A DNA stretch of 64,000 bases, from positions 80,724,001-80,788,000 of the forward strand of contig OZ231126.1 of assembly GCA_965153355.1 (NCBI GenBank). The letters are read 5' to 3'. The position numbers were made by a program, and so were the translations under genes. This document shows, one piece after another, positions 51,589 to 62,400 of this stretch (positions within the stretch are counted from its first letter, which is position 1; every line of letters starts with the position of its first letter). Below the pieces are notes generated by a model. The model ran no database searches, had not been told where the DNA came from, and worked only from the letters and a program-made list of their open reading frames with translations. Origin of the DNA: Flaccisagitta enflata. Taxonomy: Eukaryota > Chaetognatha > Sagittoidea > Aphragmophora.

Positions 51589-51885
51589 CATTGATTACTT
51601 AATACCTAATGAACTTAGGATATTCTGGGATATGTCTATGTCTCTTTTAAATAGTATGAAAAAACAAAAAATTGAGCAAATAAACCACATAGATCTATAT
51701 AATTTTAAAAAACCATGTAGAAAACTGTGTTTTGATGTAAAATATATGTTCAGTATAAGTTTTATCGATAAACAAGGCCGGACACACGGCCAATACTATC
51801 TTGCTAAAAAAAATCTTCCGCCCTGTAATAAAAACATATTTATTAGCATAAAAACAGTTATAAATCTGTTACAAATCCATGAATA
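51589..51885. other. AT-rich flank with a partial R1 end
   Basis: aacaaggccggacacacggc at 51774-51793 is the R1 end read in reverse. Adjacent actatcttgctaaaaaaaat matches the inverted sequence near 56208-56232. No gene. Confidence 0.45.
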
Positions 51886-51886
51886 A

Positions 51887-52387
51887 TTAGTGTGAGTTCC
51901 CTTTGACTAAATCAAGGCCGCCATTTGTTGGGGAAGTGATTTGTGGAGCTTCAAGATATAACTCTGGAGTGATGAGTCTCCATATCTTTCTCACAATTTT
52001 TTTAACTCTTTTTTCCACTATATTTACACTTATAGCTACTAAAAGATACATCAAATCATAGAAAAATCTGTGACAAAAATGAAGCCCTTCAAATTTGCAA
52101 GCTAACTGCGCAAACCACATCTGTCTAGCTCAATGCGTTTAGAAGAAATTTGAAAAACAATGAAGAGATCTCATTTGAAATTTGTGTAGAAATGGCACAA
52201 GCCACCCTGTTAATCCATCTGGTAAAAGATTTACGGCAAAGACACCTTTCACAACCACTTCCCCATGCTCAGTAACTGCGTAGAGATTTCCGATAAAATA
52301 CGGGCAAAAAAATTCGCTTACAAACTTTTCTTCCAACACCCCTTTTGTCATAGGTTGTAAGTACAGGCCACATAATGCAATTTCCAC
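51887..52387 (-). repeat. Repeat R4 segment with coding-like frames (copy 1)
   Basis: Minus-strand frames of 82 (52387 to 52139) and 77 residues (52120 to 51887) lie back to back. The first is very similar in protein sequence to a frame at 55840-56025 on the other strand (shared GLYLQPMT, LEEKF, EFFCPYFI, EHGEVV, NLLPDG). DNA similarity also extends past the stops (gcattgagctaga, gcaaatttgaagggctt), so it may be an interspersed repeat with fossil coding. Function not recognised. Confidence 0.45.
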
Positions 52388-52812
52388 TAGAAAAGGTAAC
52401 TTCTAAAGCCTTTATCTCCTAAACGAATTGAGCAAATGACCTCAATTTGGGCTCATTTTAAAGAAGTTTGTCTGCTCTTTAATATGAGCCCAAATTGAGG
52501 TCATTTGCTCCATTCGTTTAGGAGCAACAGTCTTCCAAAGTTGATGTTATTTTCAGAAAAATGGCAAAGACCCTTGCTAGTTTGAGAGTTTGTATCTCTG
52601 AGACAAATTGAGCAAATGATCTAAACTTGGGTTTTTTTTTTAAAGAGCTGACAAAGCTTTAGAAAACGAGCTCAAGTACAATTTAAAGAGCGTGTTTCTC
52701 TCAAACAAATAGAGCCAAAGACCTCAACTTGGGCATTAAAATGAGTTCAAATTGAGATAATTTGCTCTATTTGTTTAGGAGCAACCATCTTTTAAAGTTG
52801 ATGTTATTTTCA
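52388..52812. repeat. Palindromic tandem units of repeat R4
   Basis: Units of about 100-190 bp built on tgagcaaatgacctcaattt and its inverted copy around a ttgtctgctcttta loop, joined by ttccaaagttgatgttattt and tcagaaaaatggcaaagacc. Related units lie at 55370-55830. Confidence 0.75.
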
Positions 52813-52884
52813 GAAATATGCAAAGATGCTCAAAATCATGGAAGCTTTTATTTTCAGTCTGTCTGTCTGTCCATCCCTATGTAC

Positions 52885-53125
52885 GCCCCCCCCCCCCTGA
52901 TGCCTCTCAGGCCCAAATCTGGCTTTCTGGGCAGCGGCCCCTAAGGGGACGAAGTCCTGTAGAACACAGGGGGACTTTTGTTCGTCCGTTTGTTTGTTTG
53001 TCCATTCGTCCCCCCCTCATCAGGCCTCAAATCTGGCCTCTGTGACCTAAAATCTGGCCTCTGTGACCTAAAATCTGGCCTCTCAGGCCTCAAATTCAGC
53101 CTCTGGGCCCTCAAAACTGGCCTCT
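52885..53125. repeat. R2-family fragment
   Basis: It contains gggcagcggcccctaaggg, aagtcctgtagaacacaggg, a tccgtttgtttgt stretch, and tandem ggcctcaaatctggcctctg units of about 22 bp to 53125. Confidence 0.75.
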
Positions 53126-53449
53126 CAGGCCTCAAATCGTCTGCATTCACCATATTATTTGGATAATTTATCTGGATATCAATATCCGGATATTCTACAG
53201 CGTCTTTAAATCAAAATGGCAAATAGTAAACCTTTGTAGCTCCAAAACTACTAGCCCAAAAGCCTTCAAATATTCGGTGAATGTCGGTAACAACTGACCA
53301 TTTTGTCATGTCCAAACTCAAACTTTAATACTGTACATAGTGAATTTTCAAAATTTACTACATGAAATATCCGTATATTTATATTCAAATGAAATATCCG
53401 AATAAGCTGATTAATGCAGACACACCTATAGTCATCCAAGGTTCACACA
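53126..53449. other. Non-coding with short atatccgga repeats
   Basis: Several ggatat/atatcc motifs (53160-53195, 53385-53405), otherwise featureless. Confidence 0.35.
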
Positions 53450-53985
53450 TGGTCAGCGGTACCCCATGCCCTGCTTGGAGAGATTTGCTGAAGAAGTGGA
53501 GTGAGAGCAGGGTAGCAGCCCCAAAGGGCTAATGTCCTGTAGGACACAGGGGTGAATTTCCATAGTCCTGAGAAGGCACGTTTAAAAGCTGAATGTTTGA
53601 TTGGAGCACAGTAATGAGGCATGTAGGGGCTGATTTAGGGGGTTTACGGGCTCAAATGAGATCAGGGATGAGGGCAGATATAGACCTGAGATGGCTATTT
53701 TGAGGGCTGAATTGAGACCTAAGTGGTCAGGTTTTAAGTTTGAAAGGACTGATTTCTCGCTTGTGAGAGCTAATTTTGGACCTGAGATGGCTGATTTTGG
53801 GCCTGAGAAAGCTGAATTTTGAGCCTGAGAGGACTGATTTTAAGCCTGAGAGGGCTATTATAGGGTCTGAGAGGGTTAATTTGGGTCTTAGAAGGGGGAT
53901 GTATGTACGGACAGATGGATGGACATCTGGAAATTCACCCATGTCCTACAGGACATCAGCCCTTTGGGGTTGCTGCCCTAAAAGC
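53450..53985 (+). repeat. R2-family copy with both ends
   Basis: Left acatggtcagcggtacccca; gggtagcagccccaaagggc and atgtcctgtaggacacaggg at 53511-53552. Internal units (gagagggctgattttgagcc type) follow, then the inverted right end atgtcctacaggacatcagc and ggggttgctgccc at 53940-53979. The inverted ends make it MITE-like; the interior is a 20- to 21-bp minisatellite. Confidence 0.82.
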
Positions 53986-54043
53986 TTATCACTTAGTCTG
54001 CCGCATAATACAGAAATGGAATGGAACTAGTCATCCAAGGATC

Positions 54044-54500
54044 GCACATGGTCAGCGGTACCCGATGCCGTGCTGGGAGTGATCCAGTGGAGTGAGAGCA
54101 GGGCAATGGCCCTAAAAGGCTGATGTCCTGTAAAACATGGGGGAGAATTTTGAGACATCTGTCCTTCCATCCATCCTGAGGGGGTATATTTCAGGCTTTA
54201 GATGGGGTCAGGCTTTAGATGGCTGATTTAGGCCACTGAGGGCATATTTGAGGGCTGGAGGGCAGAATTAGGACTTAGAGAGCAGAATTGAGGTTTTGGG
54301 GGCTGATTTGATGCATGGAGGGCTGATTGAAGGTCTGGAGGGCAGATTTGAGGTCTGGAGGGCAGATTTGAGGCATGGGGGAGGCTAATTTCAAGGCAAG
54401 AGGGCTGATTTGAAGCCTAGAGGGCTAAGGCCTGGGAGGGATAATTTGAGGCCTTGATGGTCGTGGGGGGGGGTGGATGGAAGGACGTCTCAAAATCGTC
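54044..54500 (+). repeat. R2-family copy, right end lost
   Basis: acatggtcagcggtacccga, gatgtcctgtaaaacatggg, then about 15 units of the gggctgatttgaggtctgga type and a ggggtggatggaaggacg tail. Confidence 0.78.
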
Positions 54501-54745
54501 TCGAGGATGATTCCACCTAATTTCAAGGGTTTTCTGTACATACCCCCCCAGCTTAAAAATGGTCCTCCATGACCTTCTTACCTCAAATCAGAGCTCTAAG
54601 ACCCCAAATCTAGCCTCACAGACAACAGATCTTGACCTTCAGATCCCAAATCAGGTCTTTCACACTGCAAATCAGACCACCAAGACCCAAAATCAAGCCT
54701 CTCAGACCCAGAAGCCAGTCTTTTGGACTAAAACAAGTGACGCGG
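54501..54745. repeat. Degenerate caaatcagacc-type units
   Basis: Loose repeats (agaccccaaatctagcctca, caaatcaggtctttcacact) in the inverse sense of the R2 internal unit. Weak. Confidence 0.45.
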
Positions 54746-54747
54746 GA

Positions 54748-54952
54748 TTATAATCTTGTTGCGGACAGGTGGGCAGGGGCATCCACACCCCCCATCCACA
54801 CCCCAACCCCTATCCCACACACACAAGCATACACAAATTGTATCTAAAACACTTGTTATCCCACTTTTCAACTTGATGACCCCACACCAACGGACCAACA
54901 GACTGACAGACAAAGCCTCAAGATCATAAGGTTGCCTGTCCGCATTTAAAAT
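54748..54952 (-). repeat. R1 repeat, inverted copy
   Basis: ttgcggacaggtgggcaggg at the left and ggttgcctgtccgcatttaa at the right, with cggaccaacagactgacaga near the right. An inserted cacacccc stretch enlarges the middle. Confidence 0.65.
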
Positions 54953-55369
54953 AGTCCCAAACTTCTTATCAGGCATTTAGGACCTCATATCATGCATTTA
55001 TGACCTCAAATCAGGCTTTGTCAGCCTCATCAATGAGTGGCTAGTTGATGCAATTCGCAAATTTGCCCATCTATCAATTTTCCTTCACGACTAACCAACC
55101 AACCAATCAAGTGACAAAGTGTCTTTTTGATGTGCGTTGGCGCACATAAAAATCTTTCAAAATTTTTTTGATTGCGTCCATGTGACTAACCAACCTGCTT
55201 TGTCCATCCATACATGATACATCCATCTGTCTATCTATCCATCCATCGATCGGTCAAGCTATACTTTTTTTGTTTCTTTTTGGCGTTTATGGGTGGTTAT
55301 TGCATTAGTGCTGCCACCCACCAGCACGCAACTTAGCATTTTCTGAAAGTAACATAAACATTGAAAGAC
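54953..55369. other. Non-coding with a diverged R1-like stretch
   Basis: attgcgtccatgtgactaac, ctgctttgtccatccatac and tcggtcaagctatacttttt at about 55165-55265 keep the R1 block order but are much diverged. No gene. Confidence 0.4.
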
Positions 55370-56155
55370 AGTTGCTCCTAAAAGGCTAAATGAATTGGGC
55401 ATATGTCCTCAATTTGAGCTAATTTTTAAAAGCACTGTCTGTTCTTTAAAATGAGCCCATGTTGAGGTCTTAAGCTTTGTTTGTTTAAGAGATGCAAGCT
55501 CTTTAAGTTGTAAGGGTCTTAGCCATTTTTCTCAAAATATAAAATTGAGCAAGTGACCTAAACTTATTTTACGATTTAAAGAGCTCTGTCTGTTCTTTAT
55601 AATGAGCCCAAGTTGAGTTCATTTGTTCATTATGTTGAAGAGATGCCTACTCTCAAAGTAGTATGGGTCTTTGCCATTTTTCTGAAAATTACATCAACTT
55701 TGGAAGACTCTTGCTCCTAGAATTAATTGAGCAAATGATCTCAACTTGGGCTCATTTTAAAGAGTTTTGTTTACTCTTTAAAATGAGCCCAAGTTGAGGT
55801 AATTTGCTCAATTCGTTCAGGAGATATAAGCTTAAGAAGTTACATTATCTTATGGAAATTGCTTCATGTGGCCTGTACTTACAACCCATGACAAATGGGG
55901 CGTTGGAGGAAAAGTTTGTAAGGGAATTTTTTTGCCCCTATTTTATCGTTAGTCTTCATGCAATAACTGAACACGGGGAAGTGGTTTTGAAAGGTGTCTT
56001 TGCCGCAAATCTTTTACCAGATGGAATTAACAGGGTGAAGAAAAAAGAAAGTATTTCAATCAAAGTTGAATAACTTTTAAATGCATTGAGCTAGAGGGAT
56101 GCGGTTTGCGTAGTTCTCTTGCAAATTTGAAGGGCTTTAATTATCTCACCTCACC
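55370..56155 (+). repeat. Repeat R4, palindromic units plus coding-like segment (copy 2)
   Basis: Palindromic units (tgaattgggcatatgtcctc, gagcccaagttgaggtaatt) occupy about 55370-55830. The segment 55840-56150 then matches 51900-52387 in inverse orientation. Its frame shares most residues with the copy 1 frame through NLLPDG, then diverges after an indel near 56027. Confidence 0.55.
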
Positions 56156-56229
56156 AACTTTTTGAGGATTGGTTGATTCTAACCTGAGATATATATGTAA
56201 ATATGCCAAAAGATTTTTTTTGGCAAGAT

Positions 56230-56347
56230 AGTACCAGTCGCGGACGGATGGGCAAAGGCGGAAATACGCATTTTCACACTTTCCGATCACCACGGACCAA
56301 CGGACCGACCAAGTCTCTTTTAGAGTCACTTGTCCGCGACTAAAAAT
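56230..56347 (-). repeat. R1 repeat, short inverted copy
   Basis: agtcgcggacggatgggcaa at the left and cttgtccgcgactaaaaatt at the right; the terminal aacaaggcc part is missing. Confidence 0.65.
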
Positions 56348-56667
56348 TGAATTAGCATAGTACAAATGATAAAAATATATTATTCTAATAAGAATTAAAA
56401 AGCCGTATTTAAAAATTAAGTGTTTTTTTTTTTAAATAATGCAACTTCTAATTTTAAAAGTCAATCTTAGACTAAAATAAAAAATAATTTGATTCTACAT
56501 CTTTTTATAAACTCTGTTCAAAAAATTAAATTCTGTCCATATTTTTTCCTTAACCTTTTAAATTGAGATATTTCAACTCTGGGAATCTGACCATGCACTG
56601 AGTCTGATCCTTTGAAAGTAAAAGCCGCATTCGGAACAACGGCCAACGATAAGTGATTCAACTTCCG
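56348..56667. other. AT-rich non-coding interval
   Basis: No supported feature. Confidence 0.35.
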
Positions 56668-57499
56668 GCACAAGGCGTCCAGAAACAAACCCTAGGTCAA
56701 AAAAGATGGTCAGGACTCCTGACTTTGGAAAACATTTTTTTATATATATTTATTATAAGTTAATAACAAAAATAAAAAAAATTTGCTAGGAAATGTAGTA
56801 TTTAAAGCTTTAAGGTTGCAAAAATGAAGTATTTTTTATATTGAAAATTATGTTTTTAGCATCAAAAGTTTAAAAAACATCTGATAAGTGTGTTAAGAGT
56901 TGTTTTAAAAATGCTTCTATCTCTCTGGTAAGTTGAAGACAAGAGCTGAAAAAAACAAGGCCGGATACACGGCAATTCAGTCGCGGACAGTTGGCCAGGA
57001 ATTCAAAAAAGTTTGTTACCTACCAACTTACCGACTGACACAGCAAGGTGTAGAGTCGTGTGTCCGCGACTAAAAATAGTTTGAATTAGCAAATTAATTT
57101 TTCCTAGCTTATTTTCATGAATACTTTTAAAAAAATGTTCAAAATTTTCAAAAATATATATGCTCTAATAATTGATATAAATCAGCTAGTTTTAAAAAAC
57201 CTTCGATGAATCAGAGCTTAAAAAAACGAAAAACAATAAAAAATAATTATTTTACAAGCAATTATAACTTGATTTTTCATGTATTTTTCAAACTTTTAAA
57301 AACCATGAATTTGATTTTTAACCTTAAAATGCTTAAAAATTTTTTTTGCTATTGTGGAACTAAAAATTTTTATCTCTGATCCAATTTTTTTTAATTTATA
57401 CTGTCAGTTTGTAGCTAATGTATTAAAAAAGACATTTCCCCAAATCAGGAGTCTTAACCATTTTTTTCGACCTAGGGTTTGTTCCTAGACACCGTGTGC
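56668..57499. mobile_element. TIR element of about 830 bp containing a nested R1 copy
   Basis: Left gcacaaggcgtccagaaaca and aaccctaggtcaaaaaagat pair with the right end in inverse (gcacacggtgtctaggaaca, aaccctaggtcgaaaaaaat) over about 60 bases. The AT-rich interior has no ORF and is interrupted by R1 at 56956-57079. Superfamily not assigned; no target duplication found. Confidence 0.72.
56956..57079 (-). repeat. R1 repeat, short inverted copy inside the TIR element
   Basis: Complete ends, aacaaggccggatacacggc and cgtgtgtccgcgactaaaaa, with a short middle. As it lies inside an AT-rich element on both sides, it shows R1 can insert as a unit. Confidence 0.75.
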
Positions 57500-57931
57500 A
57501 AGCAGCAGAACCAGCAGTTGCCGCCCAGCAGCTCCGGCGCATTAGGAACAAGGAACGCAGTCAAAGCAAAGAGGCTTACCTGAGCTGAGATTGAAATCGT
57601 GAGGTAAAGACGGACACACGGTCACACGAAGACACGTAGACAGCGCAAGGTGGAGTTGAAGACTTATTAAACTCGTTTGTTCTTTTCAAATCGTTCTTTT
57701 TCGATCATTAGTTTTTGATCGTTCATTGTTGAGAGAGGGGGAGAGAGACAGGGGGAGAGAGACAGAGGGAGAGACACAGACGTGTACAGACACTAACACT
57801 CATACACACATTGTTAGCAGAAATCTATTATTTACTTGAAAAAAAGCACACATATATTACAAAAAAAAACGTTCATTTTAATATAACATAAAAGCATCAT
57901 TTCTCAGATTGGGCAAACCAACTTGCGTCCA
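57500..57931. other. Non-coding with a short purine-rich tract
   Basis: A gagagaga/ggggagag patch at 57730-57775; otherwise nothing recognised. Confidence 0.4.
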
Positions 57932-58050
57932 AACAAGGCCTGGATACACGGATCCAGTCGATTGGGCACTTTCATACGGACAGACCGACGGACTGACTTA
58001 GCGACCGTAACGACAAGGTGTAGACTCGCGTGTAAGCGTGTCCGCGACTA
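57932..58050 (-). repeat. R1 repeat, short inverted copy
   Basis: aacaaggcctggatacacgg ... gtgtccgcgactaaaaatca, with a cggacagaccgacggac middle. Confidence 0.72.
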
Positions 58051-58335
58051 AAAATCATGAATCCGCCGCTTTCCAATCCTTTAGTTTGAGAGCCTAATTT
58101 GCATGACGCAGTTCATAATTGCAGCAATGTTTATAGCTGACTCTTTACGATCTCACCCGCTTAAAAGTATCGTTGAGACCCATCGGTCAGTCTCTGTTAT
58201 GTAAACTGCTTATTGTTTGCATGATGGATGACATCAACCAATACGTTGATGAACAACGATAGATAGGTCGGCAAAATCGAAATGACGAAGACGCAGGGGA
58301 ATTATAAAATGGAAAATTACAGCTTTCCTTGCTAA
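58051..58335. other. Non-coding, nothing recognised
   Basis: No supported ORF or repeat. Confidence 0.3.
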
Positions 58336-58948
58336 CAAGGCCAACACCTATAAGTCGCGTGCAGGACAAAAATAACTGAACTGACCTGACTCCTTATTGT
58401 ATCTTTTTATCGAAAATCAGACTTAAGCCAGACCCAAACCAGACCCAAACCAGACTCAAACCAGACTCAAACCAGACTCAAACCAGAACTAAACCAGACC
58501 TAAACCAGACCTAAACCAGACCTAAACCAGACCAAAACCAGACCTAAACCAGACCTAAACCAGACATAAACCAGACCTAAACCAGACCTAAACCAGACAT
58601 AAACCAGACTTAAACCAGACTTAAACCAGACTTAAGCCAGACTTAAACCAGACTTAAACCAGACTTAAACCAGACTCAAGCCAGACTCAATCCAGACTTA
58701 AACTAAGACTCAGAAACCAGACTCAAACCAGACTCAAAACAGACTCAAACCAGACTTAAACCAGACTAAACCATACATAAAAACCAGACTTAGATCCTGA
58801 CAAGACAAGACTTAAACTAGACCAAACCAGACCCAAACCAGCAGACTTAAACCAGCGGACTTAAACCAGCAGACCTAAACCAGCAGACTTAAACAAGCAG
58901 ACTTAAACAAGCAGACTTAAGAACCAGACCTAAACCAACAGACCTAAA
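58336..58948 (+). repeat. R3 repeat with a long 11-bp minisatellite
   Basis: aacaaggccaacacctataa, agtcgcgtgcaggacaaaaa and ctgaactgacctgact match 13598-13668. About 45 copies of aaaccagacyt then run to 58948, with agcagactt variants at the right. This is the uninterrupted counterpart of the locus into which element 2 inserted. Confidence 0.88.
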
Positions 58949-60014
58949 TCCTATTTGCTTTGTGGTGGTTAAATCCGTTGTTACCTTGTTCAGGTCAGTC
59001 CCATTCGCAAGTGGAGAGTTTTTTTGTCATCGGCGTGAATTTGAGCTTGTGGTGGTCTGTGTGGTGGCCCAATTTTGTTATCAACGCAAAAAAGAGCTGG
59101 TGGTGGTGAATCCTATTTGCTTTGTGGTGGTTAAATCCGTTGTTACCTTGTTCAGGTCAGTCCCGTTTGCAAGTGGAGAGTTTTTTTGTCATCGGCGTGA
59201 ATTTGAGCTTGTGGTGGTCATCTATAAGTCTGTGTGGTGGCCCGATTTTTTTATCAACGCAAAAAAGAGCTGGTGGTGGTGAATCCTATTTGCTTCGTGG
59301 TGGTTAAATCCGTTGTTACCTTGTTCAGGTCAGTCCCGTTTGCAAGTGGAGAGTTATTTTGTCATTGGCGTGAATTTGAGCTTGTGGTGGTCATCTATTA
59401 GTCTGTGTGGTGGCCCGATTTTGTTATCAACGCAAAAAAGAGCTGGTGGTGGTGAATCCTATTTGCTTTGTGGTGGTTAAATCCGTTGTTACCTTGTTCA
59501 GGTCAGTCCCGTTCGCAAGTGGAGAGTTTTTTTGTCATCGGCGTGAATTTGAGCTTGTGGTGGTCATCTATAAGTCTGTGTGGTGGCCCGATTTTGTTAT
59601 CAACGCAAAAAAGAGCTGGTGGTGGTGAATCCTATTTGCTTTGTGGTGGTTAAATCCGTTGTTACCTTGTTCAGGTCAGTCCCGTTTGCAAGTGGAGAGT
59701 TTTTTTGTCATCGGCGTGAATTTGAGCTTGTGGTGGTCATCTATAAGTCTGTGTGGTGGCCCGATTTTGTTATCAACGCAAAAAAGAGCTGGTGGTGGTG
59801 AATCCTATTTGCTTTGTGGTGGTTAAATCCGTTGTTACCTTGTTCAGGTCAGTCCCGTTCGCAAGTGGAGAGTTTTTTTGTCATCGGCGTGAATTTGAGC
59901 TTGTGGTGGTCATCTATAAGTCTGTGTGGTGGCCCGATTTTGTTATCAACGCAAAAAAGAGCTGGTGGTGGTGAATCCTATTTGCTTTGTGGTGGTTAAA
60001 TCCGTTGTTACCTT
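58949..60014 (+). repeat. 173-bp satellite, six units plus a partial
   Basis: Unit starts at 58949, 59111, 59284, 59457, 59630, 59803 and 59976 (tcctatttgctttgtggtgg). The first unit is 162 bp, lacking an 11-bp catctataagt block; the rest are 173 bp and nearly identical. Each unit can be read in frame for 61-73 residues, but only because the unit has few stops. Confidence 0.95.
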
Positions 60015-60217
60015 GATGCAGCAGAAGCAGAAGATGGATATGGATTCAAAACATTGCAGGCAGTTAGCATTTAATGTAATAGTGAAGGGGTGACTTATTT
60101 TGAATGATGCAAATAATGAATCAGATAAGTACTAACTTTGCTTTGGGAAATATCTCTGGGATATAAATCTGTTTTATACTAAATTTTCTTTGGCTACACT
60201 TGTTTGGTAATGATCAG

Positions 60218-60348
60218 GAGAGTGGTTACGATATGGAGAATCCATGGAGGAAAAGTTCAGCAGGAAAAGTTTGCAACAACAGTACTGGAGGAAAAAGCAA
60301 GGGAACTGGTGCAAAGATATTGCATGAATTCACTGAAAATTCAACATG
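60218..60348 (+). pseudogene. Possible exon of a DEG/ENaC-type channel (N-terminal segment)
   Basis: A tgatcag acceptor-like site precedes 60218, and a gtgaac donor-like site follows 60348. Between them one frame is open for 43 codons plus two bases and ends with ILHEFTENST. This resembles the F-x(3)-[ST]T-x-HG region just before the first membrane span in degenerin/ENaC/ASIC channels, where the following HG would come from the next exon. Nothing else of such a gene is visible, and the flanks are satellite and R2 repeats, so it would be an isolated exon, a fragment, or a chance likeness. Confidence 0.3.
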
Positions 60349-60620
60349 GTGAACAAATTCTGAATAATCTCATCTGTGAAACAAGAAATGGTAGTAATGG
60401 CATTGTTGTTATTGATTTTTTGGTATTGAAAAGTTGTTGCACGGCCAGGAATTGGGCCTGAAGGATGACATCTAAGTATCCGCGCTCATGGCTAGGAATG
60501 GAGAGTTTGGATCCTCTATAAGAGACATTGACATGTATAGTGTCTTTTTATGATCAAGATTGTTAAATCAAAGGAGATTATTACCCCTGATACCATACAT
60601 TCGATTCTGGTTCAAAAGCG
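60349..60620. other. Non-coding, nothing recognised
   Basis: An ORF continuing in another frame to 60461 is probably incidental. No other features. Confidence 0.3.
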
Positions 60621-61603
60621 TTAGATGGTCAGCGGTACCCGTTGCCCCTATGTGAGTGTATGATGGTGTGAGGTAGTTAGAGGGGCAGCGGCCCCGAAGG
60701 GGCCGATGACCTATGCTGTTTTTATTTGAGCTTCAAAGCTTGAATCAGAGGCTGGAGGCTGGCATATGAGCCTTGCAGCTGGAATTTGAGCCTTGGGGCT
60801 GGGAATAGAGCCTCGAGCTGATATTTGAGCTTCAAGGCTGGGATTTGAGCTTTGAGGCTAGAATTTGGGCCTCAAGACCACGATTTGGGCCTTGAGGCTT
60901 GGATTTGAGCCTGGAGACTGGGATTTGAGCCTGGTGACTGGGATTTGAGCCTCGTGACTGGGATATGAGCTTTGAGGCTTGGGTTTGAGCCATGAGGCTG
61001 GGATTTGAGCCTCAAGGCTGAGATTTGAGCCTCGAGGCAGGATTTGAGCCTCGAGGCAGGATTTGAGCCTCAGGGCTAGATTTTGGGCCTATTGGCTGGA
61101 ATTTGGGCCTCAAGGCTAGAATTTGGGCCTCAAGGGTAGAATTTGGAACTCTGGGGTGAAATATAGGCCTTACAGCTAGAATTTGGGCCTCGGGACTAGA
61201 ATCTGGGCCTCGAAGCTGGGGGGGGGGGTACGGACGGACGTAGGAGGAGGAGAAGGAGAAATTTCTGCATATGTGAAAGCATAGGTCATCGGCCCCTTGA
61301 GCCTCAAGGCTGAGATTTGAGCCTCGAGGCAGGATTTGAGCCTCGAGGCAGGATTTGAGCCTCAGGGCTAGATTTTGGGCCTATTGGCTGGAATTTGGGC
61401 CTCAAGGCTAGAATTTGGGCCTCAAGGGTAAAATTTGGATCTCTGGGGTGAAATATAGGCCTTACAGCTAGAATTTGGGCCTCGGGACTAGAATCTGGGC
61501 CTCGAAGCTGGGGGGGGGGTACGGACGTAGGAGGAGGAGAAGGAGAAATTTCTGCATATGTGAAAGCATAGATCATCGGCCCCTTCGGGGCCGCTGCCCA
61601 AAA
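60621..61603 (+). repeat. R2-family copy with internal satellite and a 290-bp duplication
   Basis: Left end gatggtcagcggtacccgtt, then cagcggccccgaaggggccg and atgacctatgct at 60688-60719. About 26 units of gggatttgagcctcaaggct follow, then gcataggtcatcggcccctt at 61281-61300. The block from about 61012 is repeated at about 61302 with a 290-bp offset, and the inverted end gatcatcggccccttcgggg ccgctgccc closes it at about 61600. The two ends are inverted complements. Confidence 0.85.
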
Positions 61604-62400
61604 AAAGTGTGATATACAAGGTTAATGATTGAAATTCACAACAGGGGCAAATGACCTGAAGGCCTGGTTTTGGATTTTACGCCTGGGATTTGGGCCTCGA
61701 GGCTAAAGTTGGAAAAGAAAGTAGATTTGAACTTTAAGACCAGAAATTGGGGCATAGAATTCAACAAGAACAGTGGGCCCCAAAGGATCCAATGATCTAG
61801 GCTTGAACTTAAGCTATACTTTTGGTCAGGTTTGAGTTTGGGGCTGATTTTAGTCAATTGGGGTGGCCAGAATTTAGGCTACATGGCGAAGTTTTGAGCC
61901 AAGAGTCCAGGATTTGGTTCTTGAGATTGGAATTTGGGTTTGAAGTAAGGATTTGCGCCTAGAGATTAGTATCTAAGATTTGATATGGTCATGGGCCCCG
62001 AAGGATCCAATGACCTATGCTTTGGGTTAAAACTTGCTTCTATTCAGGTATAAATTTATGGCTAATTTTGGTAAAGTGGCCAGGATTTGAGCTAGATGTA
62101 TTACAGTTAAAAGATACCCTTGAAGCTGTGATTAGGGCCTTGCATCAGAGATTTGGGCCTCAAGGCTGGGAATTGGGACATGAGGCAGGGATTTGGGTTT
62201 TAAGCCTGGGTTTTGGGCCTCAAGGCTAGGATCTATGCCTCAAAGTTGAGATTTTGGGCTTAAGTCAGGGCTTTGTGTCTCAAAGGTGGGATTTTGGCCT
62301 TAAGCCTAGTGTTAAAGCCTAAAAGCTGGGATCTGGGGTCCTAAGGCTAAGATTTGGGCCTCAAAGCTATGATTTGGGCTGCAACGCTAAGATTTGGGCT
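61604..62400 (+). repeat. Degenerate 20-bp satellite units, early part of the array
   Basis: Units of the gggatttgggcctcaaggct type in loose form, with two internal marks resembling the R2 end (gggccccaaaggatccaatg at 61773 and gggccccgaaggatccaatg at 61993, each followed by a variant of gacctatgc). Confidence 0.75.

Noticed and set aside
58962-59999. Repeated 61- to 106-codon ORFs
   Set aside because: Same frame in each 173-bp satellite unit; open by chance and homogenised with the satellite.
60204-60461. 85-codon ORF around the channel-like exon
   Set aside because: A different frame from the exon-like reading; no recognisable protein features.
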